A stretch of DNA of 59,816 bases. It comes from an uncultured Bacteroidia bacterium. GTDB lineage: Bacteria > Bacteroidota > Bacteroidia > Bacteroidales > UBA932. Of the stretch, positions 30,568 to 38,885 are shown one piece after another. Both the position numbers and the translations under genes were made by a program. Where the stretch lies: positions 2,846 to 62,661 of the forward strand of contig CADAOA010000003.1 of NCBI GenBank assembly GCA_902789435.1. The letters are read 5' to 3'. Under the pieces are notes generated by a model, which saw nothing but the letters and a program-made list of their open reading frames with translations, was not told the DNA's origin and did no database searches. Numbering within the stretch: position 1 is the first letter of the stretch; each line of letters starts with the position of its first letter.

Positions 30568-32631
30568 ATGAGAGAAATGAGATTGGCGGCAATATTGCTT
30601 GCCGCATTGCTTGCCGTTTCCTGCAAAGGGAAGGGGGACAAGCCTGAAGCTGAAACACTTAGCGCGAACCCAACCACGCTTTCACTGCTCCCGAACTCAT
30701 CGGGGACAATTGACATAACCTCTAATGTGGCGTGGACGGTAACCGCTCCGGCCGGCTTTACCGCAAGCCCAACTTCCGGCAGCAAAAACGGAACAATTAC
30801 TGTTACGGCGGGATCTTCTCCGATTTCCGGTTTCCTCAAGATCCAGGGCAAAACCAAGTCCGCAACGGTTTCACTGACTGCCGCAGAAGCTGATCTGGCC
30901 CTGTCTGAAACAGGTGGCACGGTTTCCTACGAAGCCGGCAAGACGGTATCTTTCCAGGTTATATGCAACGGGGACTGGAACATAACGCTTCCAAACCCTA
31001 AACCGGACTGGCTGACGGGGGTTACCCCTTCATCCGGAAGCAAAGACGCCACGGTAACAGTCACCACAGGACTGAACGGGGGCAAAACAAAACTACAGAC
31101 CTTCCTGACCGTAAAATGCGGAAAGAAAACTGCTTATTATACTATAACCAAGGATCCGGCACCTAATGTCGCGCCTACAAAACCAACGAATCTCCAGCCA
31201 AACGGAAGCAACGTGGAGACTATCACCACTTTCTCCTGGAACGCTTCTACGGACCTCAACGGTGACAAGATTACGTACACGGTCATGCTTTCCAAGGATA
31301 ACAGCAACTGGACTTCTGTCGGCTCAACGGATAAGACATCGCTGAAGAACAGCCAGGAACTGGACAAGAATACCAAATATTACTATAAGGTTATCGCCGA
31401 TGACGGATATGAAGGAGGCAAGACTGAGAGCGATGTGGTGAATTTCACAACAGGAAGCAGCAAGAATTCCTGGGCCGACGGAGAGGTAAAGCAGTATAAT
31501 GTCAATCAGGATGGAACCATTACGGAAGTGCCTCTGGGCTCCGAGCCTAGACCTGTTAAACTCATTTTTACCGGAGATGGCTACACTCAGGACCTGTTTA
31601 CCTATGGCGGGCAGTTTGACCAGGAAGTTGATGCGGGAATAAAGGCGCTTTTCGAGTATGAACCTTACAAGTCTTACACTCATTATTTCACGATTTACAA
31701 GGTTGCGGCCTATTCCAACGAGGCTGGAATGAGTGTCGGGGACAGCTATGAGCACCCTAAGACAAAAGTGGACACCAAATTCAAGTGCACCTGGGAGGGA
31801 GGAAACTCCACGGGAATAGACTGTGATGCGGATATTGTTGTGGAATATGCGGCAAAATGTCCTGGAATTGAAGGGAGTACAGATGATGAGACCTGGGCGA
31901 ATCTTACCTGGAGTCCTGTAAGCATCATAATAAACGCTTATGCTTATGCCGGTACCAATCTATGGTATGGTGTCAATGGGGGAATGAGGATGATTTCCAT
32001 TGCCCAGACTCCTGCCCGCCAGCCTTCCTACGGTGCTTACGATGGTTTTGCCTTTACCCTCAGGCACGAATTCGGAGGCCACGGTTTCGGACTTCTGGAT
32101 GACGAGTATGTTTACTATAGCACTCAGAAGTATCCTAAGGACGATGAAGAAGACTTCAGATACTGGCAGGCTGCAGGAGCTTTATGCAATACTTATCTGC
32201 CAGGGTGGAATTCGGATGAGAACAACTGGTATTCGGACGCCGATCATTGTAATCTGTCTCTTACTCCAAAAGTCGAGGGTGTTAACTGGAACAGTTTTGC
32301 GACCAGGGAAGATTATGCCCCGGCCCAGATCCAGCTCTTCCTGGGAAGCGCATATTACGGTAAGGGAATATACCGTTCGGAATATACCAGCTGCATGGTG
32401 GATAACATCCCTCATTTCAACACTATAAGCCGCTGGAAGATTTATTCCAGAATCAAACTCACCGCAGGTGAAACTCCTACTCTGGAAGATTTCATAACCA
32501 GGGATACTGACAGGACAAACACTTATGCTTCCGGAGCCCCAGGAACAAAGTCCGGTAGCGGAAGGATGAAATGCAAAGGCCCGGTAGTTAAGAGGTCAAG
32601 GCACTCTAAATCTCACCGCCTCAGACATTAA
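30568..32631 (+). CDS. secreted M64 (IgA peptidase-like) metallopeptidase with BACON and FN3 modules
   Basis: A 687-residue lipoprotein: signal with lipobox LAVSC (about residue 22), two BACON-like Ig modules (about 30-115 and 118-205), one fibronectin type III domain (about 210-305), then the M64 catalytic domain. The zinc motif HEFGGHGFGLLDDEY starts at residue 500 (His500, His505 and a third Asp/Glu ligand), as in IgA-specific peptidase of Clostridium ramosum. BACON domains are thought to bind mucin or glycoprotein, so host glycoproteins are plausible targets. ATG 30568 was preferred over the upstream in-frame TTG at 30535 because of the promoter position. The last 30 residues are unusually basic (KRSRHSKSHRLRH end). 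Confidence 0.88.
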   Translation: MREMRLAAILLAALLAVSCKGKGDKPEAETLSANPTTLSLLPNSSGTIDITSNVAWTVTAPAGFTASPTSGSKNGTITVTAGSSPISGFLKIQGKTKSATVSLTAAEADLALSETGGTVSYEAGKTVSFQVICNGDWNITLPNPKPDWLTGVTPSSGSKDATVTVTTGLNGGKTKLQTFLTVKCGKKTAYYTITKDPAPNVAPTKPTNLQPNGSNVETITTFSWNASTDLNGDKITYTVMLSKDNSNWTSVGSTDKTSLKNSQELDKNTKYYYKVIADDGYEGGKTESDVVNFTTGSSKNSWADGEVKQYNVNQDGTITEVPLGSEPRPVKLIFTGDGYTQDLFTYGGQFDQEVDAGIKALFEYEPYKSYTHYFTIYKVAAYSNEAGMSVGDSYEHPKTKVDTKFKCTWEGGNSTGIDCDADIVVEYAAKCPGIEGSTDDETWANLTWSPVSIIINAYAYAGTNLWYGVNGGMRMISIAQTPARQPSYGAYDGFAFTLRHEFGGHGFGLLDDEYVYYSTQKYPKDDEEDFRYWQAAGALCNTYLPGWNSDENNWYSDADHCNLSLTPKVEGVNWNSFATREDYAPAQIQLFLGSAYYGKGIYRSEYTSCMVDNIPHFNTISRWKIYSRIKLTAGETPTLEDFITRDTDRTNTYASGAPGTKSGSGRMKCKGPVVKRSRHSKSHRLRH

Positions 32632-32633
32632 AC

Positions 32634-32667
32634 AAAAAACGGATGGCCAGTTGACCATCCGTTTTTT
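32634..32667 (+). terminator. bidirectional terminator between M64 gene and tRNA-Asp
   Basis: Perfect 13-bp stem AAAAAACGGATGG (32634-32646) / CCATCCGTTTTTT (32655-32667) with an 8-nt loop. The U-run works on both strands, so it ends the M64 message and, from the other side, the tRNA transcript, whose 3' base is only 2 nt away. Confidence 0.92.
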
Positions 32668-32668
32668 G

Positions 32669-32743
32669 CGGTGCGTACGAGGCTCGAACTCGTGACCTCC
32701 TGCGTGACAGGCAGGCATTCTAACCAAACTGAACTAACGCACC
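32669..32743 (-). tRNA. tRNA-Asp (GTC)
   Basis: A 75-nt cloverleaf on the minus strand: acceptor GGTGCGT/ACGCACC, D-arm with AGTTCAGTTTGGTTAGAA, anticodon stem CCTGC/GCAGG with loop CTGTCAC (anticodon GTC, Asp), and T-arm with GAGTTCGAACCTC. The discriminator base is G at 32669. CCA is not encoded. It abuts the terminator at 32634-32667. Confidence 0.96.
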
Positions 32744-32797
32744 ATTCCGTTTTGGGAGTGCAAATATAGATATCTTTTTGGAATGTGCAAATGGTTT

Positions 32798-33334
32798 TTA
32801 AGAAAAAAATGAAAAATGCACGTTTCCGTAATGCCTCTCCTTTATAAAATGTGGATGGGTGGAAAAATCATAGTCTGCCCCGTGCTCCAGGATAAAATAT
32901 CCCTGGCCGCTCAGGATAGGGTTTTCCCGGTTGAAAATCTTGTCCGGAAGGGTATCTATGCCCTCCAGTTTGTATGGCGGATCGGCGAAAATGAAATCGA
33001 AAGTGCGGTTGCAGATATCCAGGAAATCGAAAACGTTACTGTGTACGGTACGGATTTCCTTCAGCCCCAGGTTTTTGTGCATTTTGCTGATGAAAGAGGC
33101 GTTCTTGCGGTTCATTTCCACGCAAATGGCTTCTTTCCCGCCTCTGGAGATGAATTCAGCGCTGATGCTTCCCGTTCCTCCGAAAAGGTCCAGGAGGCTG
33201 AATCCCTCCAGTTCATATTCGCTTTCCAGGATGTTGAACAGCCCTTCCTTGGCAAAATCGGTGGTAGGCCTGGCAGGATAGCCTGCAGGCGGGTTTATGG
33301 TTTTCCCTTTAAGTTTTCCTCCGATTATTCTCAT
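32798..33334 (-). CDS. rsmD: 16S rRNA (guanine-N2)-methyltransferase RsmD
   Basis: Methylates G966 of 16S rRNA. A 178-residue Rossmann methyltransferase with the RsmD start MRIIGGKLKGKTINPP and the RPTTDFAKEGLFNIL signature, SAM motif LLDLFGGTGSISAEFISRG, and catalytic FADPPYK. Full length for the family. It is the last of a three-gene minus-strand set (34534 to 32798) with very short gaps, and lies next to tRNA-Asp. Confidence 0.94.
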   Translation of the reverse strand: MRIIGGKLKGKTINPPAGYPARPTTDFAKEGLFNILESEYELEGFSLLDLFGGTGSISAEFISRGGKEAICVEMNRKNASFISKMHKNLGLKEIRTVHSNVFDFLDICNRTFDFIFADPPYKLEGIDTLPDKIFNRENPILSGQGYFILEHGADYDFSTHPHFIKERHYGNVHFSFFS

Positions 33335-33341
33335 TATGTCT

Positions 33342-33848
33342 CTAGAGGCAGAGCTTTATGTCCTTGACATATGTTTTTAGCATCTTGAGCTGGGCATCGT
33401 CTGCCTTTCCGATAAAGTTTACGGTTGTCTGCTGAGGGTTTATCTGGCTTTTGTTGAGAATTTCCAGCATATAGTAGACAGCCGTAGGAAAGTCCACCGT
33501 GTGGTAACTGTTGGCGGAAACCAGACGCTCTCCTTCCGCCAGAAGGATGCAGGTCTGCTTCCTTTCAATGTCAAAATCCACGATGAGCTTGTTGTGATCC
33601 TTGAGGGCGGCGAGGTCTTTCAGATGCTTGTATACGGTAGGCAACACACCGGCTTCCGGGGTGATGGAGCCGTTTCTTCCTTCCCAACCATAAATCAGAA
33701 CTGCCGAATACTGAGGTACGGGTACAGAAAAAACTTCTGCACCCTTTTCCTCAGGGAACAAGGTGCAGAAGATATTATCCCGGGTTTTATTGTCTGAAAA
33801 ACCTTCGGGTACAAGTGTAAACAGTTGTGTCGGAGAGTAGTCAGACAT
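33342..33848 (-). CDS. DUF3822-like protein
   Basis: A 168-residue cytoplasmic protein resembling the C-terminal part of the Bacteroidetes DUF3822 family, which often sits just upstream of rsmD. Visible family-like features are KLIVDFDIERKQTCILLAEG and TAVYYMLEILNKSQINP. Its length is below the roughly 260 aa I associate with the family, so it may be a short form. The ATG overlaps the upstream stop by one base (TAATG-like junction at 33848), implying translational coupling. No function is known. Confidence 0.55.
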   Translation of the reverse strand: MSDYSPTQLFTLVPEGFSDNKTRDNIFCTLFPEEKGAEVFSVPVPQYSAVLIYGWEGRNGSITPEAGVLPTVYKHLKDLAALKDHNKLIVDFDIERKQTCILLAEGERLVSANSYHTVDFPTAVYYMLEILNKSQINPQQTTVNFIGKADDAQLKMLKTYVKDIKLCL

Positions 33849-34534
33849 TATTCCCAGTTGCCGGCATTGTTGTTAGGAGCATCTATGCTTCCAACCTTCA
33901 GGCCAGGGAACTTGTTCATCTTGTCTTTCTCGGAGTTGAGGTTTACCAGAAGCTGGTGATCCATGCCTTTGAGAAGATCGTTGAAAGGAATAGTTGCCTC
34001 AAACAGAGGAACATCCACTCCTGAAACCTGCTTAACGATGCTCTTCATATTGATCTTGGCACCATCTGAGAAAGGAATCTCGGCAAGCTTGTTGATATCA
34101 AAATCAGGCCTCTTGAGCAATGTATCCTTAACGTTGATTTCACTCTTGATTGAGAATACGAGGTTCTTGTCGCCTTTCTTGTAGAGTTCGTAAAGATCCT
34201 TGTCTGTGAGCTTGTTCTTCTTGTTTGCATTCCTTACAGCATCCGTATGGGCTACCATTGCGGAGTCATTTACGGATCCGATCTGCATGTTGATGATCAT
34301 CTTGTCATTCTTGTAAAAATCAGCCAGGGTGTCCAGTGTGGTGGCGAATTTTCCGTACTTGTTCTTGTAGGCAACCTGAAGATCGCGGATGTCTTTCAGT
34401 TTCTGAATGGCAACCTGCTCTCTGGCAGCTCTTTCTTCGTTGAACTTGATTGGTTTCATTACGCCCTTTACGATCAGGTATCCCAACAGGATGATGATGA
34501 TAGGGAGAATAACAATGGTAAATAACTTTTTCAT
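33848..34534 (-). CDS. membrane-anchored protein of unknown function
   Basis: A 228-residue protein with one N-terminal membrane helix (residues 4-25, LFTIVILPIIIILLGYLIVKG). A charged helical stretch (FNEERAAREQVAIQKLKDIRDLQVAYKNKYGKFATTLDTL) resembles the N-terminal helix plus loop of pseudopilin-like proteins. A mostly beta region and the NAGNWE end follow. I know similar proteins from Bacteroidales but no function. First gene of the set with the DUF3822-like gene and rsmD. Confidence 0.65.
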   Translation of the reverse strand: MKKLFTIVILPIIIILLGYLIVKGVMKPIKFNEERAAREQVAIQKLKDIRDLQVAYKNKYGKFATTLDTLADFYKNDKMIINMQIGSVNDSAMVAHTDAVRNANKKNKLTDKDLYELYKKGDKNLVFSIKSEINVKDTLLKRPDFDINKLAEIPFSDGAKINMKSIVKQVSGVDVPLFEATIPFNDLLKGMDHQLLVNLNSEKDKMNKFPGLKVGSIDAPNNNAGNWE

Positions 34535-34609
34535 ATGTGTGTTTCTTATTTCCTTATAGGTTTAACAAGGACAAAAATAAAAAAAATCTTCTCATCAAGC
34601 AATTATTTT

Positions 34610-34617
34610 TAATTTTG
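34610..34617 (+). promoter_or_regulatory. -7 promoter element for the DHH phosphoesterase gene
   Basis: TAATTTTG matches TAnnTTTG and lies 15 nt before ATG 34633. Its position supports the shorter start over the in-frame ATG at 34537. Confidence 0.5.
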
Positions 34618-34632
34618 CCTTTCGTTAGAGTT

Positions 34633-35673
34633 ATGATAATAGAGTCGAATATCGCAGGGAGCTTTTGCCAGATGCTCCTCCCGGCAAGAAAAATCGTTAT
34701 AGTGGGCCATCACAATCCGGATGGAGACTGCATTGGCAGCCTGACCGGAATGAGGGCATGGATGGAGAGTTTCTACAAGGGGAAGGAGGCTGTAGAGGTT
34801 TCTATGGTTGTTCCGAACCATATCCCGTATTATCTGATGTTCATGGACGGGGCTGATTCCGTGGTGATTTATTCGGACAACCCGGACAGGGCCATTTCCC
34901 TTCTGAAGGAGGCGGATACCATTATCTGTATGGATCTCAACGATCTGGCCAGGACAGAGGAGATGGCGGACATCATTAGGAAGAGCCCTGCCAGGAAGAT
35001 AATGGTTGACCACCATCCGTATCCTGAGAAGTTTGCGGACCTTGTGGTTTCCACCACGGAGGTTTCATCGGCTTCTGAACTGGCCTGGTGGCTGGTTTCT
35101 GAAGCGTCACATCAGACGGGGACCGTCATACCCAAGGAATGCATGGCATCCCTGTATACGGGAATGATGACGGATACCAACAATTTCTGCAATTCAGTAT
35201 TCTCTTCCACATTCCTTATGGCTTCCCAGATCGCCGAGGCCGGAATAGACAGGGAAAAGATACAGATGGAGATAATGAACAGCTTCTCCGAAGAGAGAAT
35301 GAGGCTTATGGGGCTTATGCTGATGGAGAAGATGAAGGTTTATCCTGACCTGAAGGCTGCAGTGCTGGTTCTGGATCAGGAAACCAAAGACAAATACAAT
35401 TATCGCGACGGGGATTCCGAAGGCTTTGTAAATCTGCCGCTGAAGATCAAGAATGTTGAAATTTCTGCTCTGTTTACGCAGGGGAATGGATATATTAAAG
35501 TATCTTTGCGGAGCAAAGGAGCCGTTTCGGTGAACCGGCTCTGCCGTCTGTTCTTCAATGGTGGCGGTCATGAAAGGGCTGCCGGAGGCAGGCTTTACGA
35601 TAAGCCTATAGAGGAAGTGGCGGATTATTTCGAGAGGTCCCTGAGGTTGTTCCTCGGTGGATTCTCGGCATAG
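34633..35673 (+). CDS. DHH/DHHA1 phosphoesterase (NrnA-like)
   Basis: A 346-residue enzyme of the NrnA/cyclic-dinucleotide phosphodiesterase group that degrades short RNA (nanoRNA), pAp or pApA. The DHH motifs are GHHNPDGDCIGS (about 25-36), the acid in CMDLNDL and MVDHHPYP (about 125). The C-terminal DHHA1 domain has NGGGHERAAGG (about 306-316). ATG 34633 is preferred because a -7 element at 34610 would lie inside the longer version. It is followed 23 bp later by two FKBP-like lipoproteins in the same direction. Confidence 0.9.
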   Translation: MIIESNIAGSFCQMLLPARKIVIVGHHNPDGDCIGSLTGMRAWMESFYKGKEAVEVSMVVPNHIPYYLMFMDGADSVVIYSDNPDRAISLLKEADTIICMDLNDLARTEEMADIIRKSPARKIMVDHHPYPEKFADLVVSTTEVSSASELAWWLVSEASHQTGTVIPKECMASLYTGMMTDTNNFCNSVFSSTFLMASQIAEAGIDREKIQMEIMNSFSEERMRLMGLMLMEKMKVYPDLKAAVLVLDQETKDKYNYRDGDSEGFVNLPLKIKNVEISALFTQGNGYIKVSLRSKGAVSVNRLCRLFFNGGGHERAAGGRLYDKPIEEVADYFERSLRLFLGGFSA

Positions 35674-35696
35674 CTTTTGATGTAGATTTTATTCGT

Positions 35697-36212
35697 ATGG
35701 TCAAGAAATATCTGATATTGTGCATTGCGGCTCTTCTGGCTGTCTGCTGTGACAAGGAGGATCGCAAAAATACCTATGCAAATCAGGAGGCGCTGATAGA
35801 TAGCTATGTATCATCGCTGAGTACTGACTATACTGTTGTTTACAACGATGGCGTGGTAAGGGTTATACTGGACGAGGGAGGCTCCCGGACTCTCCAGAGC
35901 GGGGATTCACTTTATTTCCATTTCAGCGGATATGTTTTCAGCCACGGCAAGGGAACATTGTTCGCAACAAACGACCCGGAGGTTGCAGCAGAGAACGGTT
36001 TTGTTACAGACGGCAAGGCCTTTGGGGTAAAGTACGGGCATTCCGCCTTGGTGGAGGGCCTGAAAAAAGGCCTGGAAGGAGTTAAGGAGGGAGAGCATTG
36101 CTATATAATCTTTTCTGCCAGATATGGTTATGGCAATCAGATCATGTCCACTCTTCCCAAGATGACACCGCTGTTGTTTGAAATGGATATAGACAAGATT
36201 ACGAGAAACTGA
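35697..36212 (+). CDS. FKBP-type peptidyl-prolyl isomerase lipoprotein
   Basis: A 171-residue lipoprotein with lipobox AVCC (about residue 17-18). A short helical lead (YANQEALIDSYVSSL) is followed by one FKBP-like domain: GDSLYFHFSGYVF, then VEGLKKGLEGVKEGEHCYIIFSARYGYGN and the closing PLLFEMDIDKI. These match the strand and loop order of FKBP, including the G-Y-G-N loop. It likely helps fold outer-membrane or periplasmic proteins. The next gene, 13 bp on, is a related two-domain protein. Confidence 0.82.
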   Translation: MVKKYLILCIAALLAVCCDKEDRKNTYANQEALIDSYVSSLSTDYTVVYNDGVVRVILDEGGSRTLQSGDSLYFHFSGYVFSHGKGTLFATNDPEVAAENGFVTDGKAFGVKYGHSALVEGLKKGLEGVKEGEHCYIIFSARYGYGNQIMSTLPKMTPLLFEMDIDKITRN

Positions 36213-36225
36213 TAATATTGACAAT

Positions 36226-37317
36226 ATGAGCATAAAGCTGAGATTTGCTTTTGTGGTGCTGGCCTTTGCGGCTTTAGCAGGATGCGCCAAAGAGAAAGAT
36301 TTAACCGAGCGTGAGGTACAGGAGAGGATACTGGACGCGTACATTCAGGCCAATTGTCCTACAGCCCAGAAACTCACTTCCGGACTTACCATTTTGAGCC
36401 TGGATCCTGGCTCTGGACCAATAGCTCCTGGCAATAACGACGGAATATACATACATTACAATACCTATGATTTGGACGGAACATGCCAGAGCACCACAGA
36501 CTCCATAAAGGCAAGGATGTTGGGTACTTACGATCCTGGCATCTATTACGGGCCATCCCTTTTCATCCTCAACTCTTCCATAACTCAGGGAATGAAAGAA
36601 CTTCTTGGGAAACTCCATCAGGGGGGTAGTGTAACTGCAATTATTCCTCCATGGCTTACATCTACCGGAACAAGCTCTTCTTCATATTCTAACGCAGGAC
36701 AACAATCTTCCATCAGCATGATTTATGAGGTAAAAGCAGGAATAGTGATAGATGATGTGATCAAATTTCAGAAAGATTCCTTAGAGAGTTATTCCAAACT
36801 CTATTTTACCCCTAAAATAGATTCTACGGCAATGGGATGGTACTTCCGCAACTTTACTCATCCGAGTGGTATTCCTGCAGCAGATACCGTTGAAGCCGGA
36901 AATAACGTTGGCGTATGGTATGTCGGCCGCCTTCTGGACGGATACGTATTTGACACAAACATCAGGGATACAGCCAAGAAATACAGGATTTATGATGCCT
37001 CCAATGATTATGAGCCATTAAGTGTGGAAATGGGCAAAACCTTTCAGGATATGACAACCTATGGATCCAGTGCAACAAGTAGTGATCAATCAATAGGCTC
37101 AGGGGGGTCTTCATCCCTTATAGTTGGTTTTGTAAGAGCGGTCAAGAACATGACTTACACAGATAAAAGTGTAACATTTTTCATGTCAGGTCTCGGTTAT
37201 GGCTCAGAGGGTAAAATGACATCCGGCAAGGGGGTTCCGGAGTATGCGATGCTGAGGTTTGATATTTGGGTGGCGCATCCATCAGACACCAAGTTCCCGC
37301 CAACCAAAAAGAAATAG
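36226..37317 (+). CDS. two-domain FKBP-like lipoprotein
   Basis: A 363-residue lipoprotein (lipobox LAGC near residue 20) with two FKBP-like halves. The first (about 60-172) has GIYIHYNTYDLDG, ITQGMKELLGKLHQGG and SMIYEVKAG. The second (about 190-352) has NNVGVWYVGRLLDGYVFDTN and YGSEGKMTSGKGVPEYAMLRFDI. Both lack most aromatic residues that line an active FKBP pocket and carry Ser/Gly-rich insertions, so it may bind rather than isomerise. Operon partner of the gene upstream. Confidence 0.72.
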   Translation: MSIKLRFAFVVLAFAALAGCAKEKDLTEREVQERILDAYIQANCPTAQKLTSGLTILSLDPGSGPIAPGNNDGIYIHYNTYDLDGTCQSTTDSIKARMLGTYDPGIYYGPSLFILNSSITQGMKELLGKLHQGGSVTAIIPPWLTSTGTSSSSYSNAGQQSSISMIYEVKAGIVIDDVIKFQKDSLESYSKLYFTPKIDSTAMGWYFRNFTHPSGIPAADTVEAGNNVGVWYVGRLLDGYVFDTNIRDTAKKYRIYDASNDYEPLSVEMGKTFQDMTTYGSSATSSDQSIGSGGSSSLIVGFVRAVKNMTYTDKSVTFFMSGLGYGSEGKMTSGKGVPEYAMLRFDIWVAHPSDTKFPPTKKK

Positions 37318-37335
37318 CATATACCTCTCAGACAT

Positions 37336-38133
37336 ATGGAAACAAAGAGAGAAAGAGAGCTGGCGGCCTTTGAAAGGCTGCTGGACGTTATGGACACGCT
37401 CCGCGAGAAATGCCCATGGGACCACAAGCAGACACTGGAAACACTCCGTCCCCAGACAATAGAAGAAACATATGAGCTTTCCGACGCTATCCTGAAGAAG
37501 GATATGTTCAATATTTCCAAGGAACTGGGAGACCTTCTTCTTCATGTTGTATTCTATGCCAAGATCGGAAAGGAGCAAGGTGAGTTTGACATAGCTGATG
37601 TTTGCAATAAATTATGCGACAAGCTGATATATCGTCATCCCCATATCTACGGTGATGTCCGGGTAAAGAATGCTGAAGAGGTTGTAGGCAACTGGGAGCA
37701 GCTCAAGACAAAGGAAAAGGACGGCAACAAGAGTGTACTCAGCGGTGTTCCCGATTCCCTTCCAAGCGTAATCAAGGCCTACAGGATTCAGGAGAAAGCC
37801 CGTGCCGTGGGATTTGACTGGGAGAAAAAGGAGGACGTGTGGAACAAGGTCGCCGAAGAGTTTTCCGAATTCAAGGAGGCTCTTGGGAAGGGCGGTAAGG
37901 AAGCCCAGGAGGAACTCGGCGATTTCCTTTTCTCGGTGATCAACGCCGCAAGACTTTATGATATCAATCCTGATACTGCCCTGGAGGATACCTGTTCCAA
38001 GTTCCGCCGCCGTTTCGGATATCTGGAGCAAAATACCATCAAACAGGGCAAATCCCTCAAGGATATGACTTTGGCCCAGATGGACGAGTACTGGGACAAG
38101 GCAAAGGAACTTGAAAGAAAGGGGGAACTCTGA
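37336..38133 (+). CDS. mazG: nucleoside triphosphate pyrophosphohydrolase MazG
   Basis: A 265-residue two-domain MazG. The first domain has CPWDHKQTLETLRPQTIEETYEL and the metal-binding ELGDLLLHVVFYAKIGKE. The second has EKARAVGFDWEKKEDVWNKVAEEFSEFKEA and EEELGDFLFSVINAAR-like residues (EEELG as QEELGDFLF). It hydrolyses non-canonical dNTPs and, in E. coli, lowers ppGpp. It overlaps the next gene by one base (TGATG at 38131). Confidence 0.95.
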   Translation: METKRERELAAFERLLDVMDTLREKCPWDHKQTLETLRPQTIEETYELSDAILKKDMFNISKELGDLLLHVVFYAKIGKEQGEFDIADVCNKLCDKLIYRHPHIYGDVRVKNAEEVVGNWEQLKTKEKDGNKSVLSGVPDSLPSVIKAYRIQEKARAVGFDWEKKEDVWNKVAEEFSEFKEALGKGGKEAQEELGDFLFSVINAARLYDINPDTALEDTCSKFRRRFGYLEQNTIKQGKSLKDMTLAQMDEYWDKAKELERKGEL

Positions 38134-38849
38134 TGGAAGATTTCAGGGAAAGGACGATTCTCCAGACTGGAGAAGAGGGGATGGCTCTCCTGTCCTCTTC
38201 CCGGGTAGCCGTTATCGGGCTTGGCGGAGTTGGGGCCATGGCTGCGGAAATGATAGCCAGGGCCGGAGTGGGGAAGATTATCATCGCCGATTCGGATGTC
38301 TATTCCATAACCAACAAGAACCGCCAGATCGCCGCCTTTGACTCCACAATCGGTAGGAAAAAGACAGAAGTCATCCGAGAGAGACTTCTGGACATCAATC
38401 CGGATATCCAGATAACCGTCATAGACGAATACCTTACTGGAGAAAACATACCTTCTCTCATTCCTGAGGCTGATTTTGTGATAGATGCGATAGATACCAT
38501 GTCGCCGAAGATCGCCCTGATCAAATTCTGCATGGACAATAAGATTCCTCTGGTCAGTTCCATGGGGGCAGGGGCCAAGTGGGATGCCACCAAGGTCCGC
38601 ATCACGGACATAAGCAAGTCTTTCAACTGTCCGCTTGCCTATATGCTGAGGAAACGTCTGAGGAAGGTTGGCATCTCCAAGGGCTTCAAGGCGGTGTTTT
38701 CAGAAGAATTGCCTGAAAGGGAAGCAATCGTGCCTTTCGAGGAAAGAAACCACAAGAGCCGCGCCGGCACCATTTCCTATATGCCGGCCGTTTTCGGGTG
38801 TGTCTGCGCCCAGGCCGCTGTCAAATCGATTTTGAAGCTTGAGGAATAG
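38133..38849 (+). CDS. tcdA: TcdA/ThiF-family E1-like protein
   Basis: A 238-residue E1-type adenylating protein matching TcdA (CsdL), which converts t6A37 of tRNA to the cyclic form. The ATP-binding loop GLGGVGAMAAEMIARAGVGK is at about residues 28-47, followed by DSDVYSITNKNRQIAA, VIDAIDTMSPKIALI and the GAGAKWDATKVRITDISKS stretch that marks TcdA rather than ThiF or MoeB. The zinc cysteines are few, also as in TcdA. Translationally coupled to mazG. Confidence 0.85.
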   Translation: MEDFRERTILQTGEEGMALLSSSRVAVIGLGGVGAMAAEMIARAGVGKIIIADSDVYSITNKNRQIAAFDSTIGRKKTEVIRERLLDINPDIQITVIDEYLTGENIPSLIPEADFVIDAIDTMSPKIALIKFCMDNKIPLVSSMGAGAKWDATKVRITDISKSFNCPLAYMLRKRLRKVGISKGFKAVFSEELPEREAIVPFEERNHKSRAGTISYMPAVFGCVCAQAAVKSILKLEE

Positions 38850-38861
38850 TTGCTAAATTTG
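38831..38861 (+). promoter_or_regulatory. Bacteroidetes promoter for the GNAT gene
   Basis: -33 TTTG (38831-38834) and -7 TAAATTTG (38854-38861) are spaced by 19 bp, a full consensus match, overlapping the end of tcdA. Start near 38865, about 20 nt before ATG 38886. Confidence 0.75.
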
Positions 38862-38885
38862 CAGACTTTGCAAATTTGCACGATT

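Noticed and set aside
30114-30920. 268-codon minus-strand frame spanning the acyl-CoA synthetase and M64 genes
   Set aside because: It crosses a promoter and two real genes on the other strand; the periodic Val/Ser pattern mirrors the beta-rich BACON domain.
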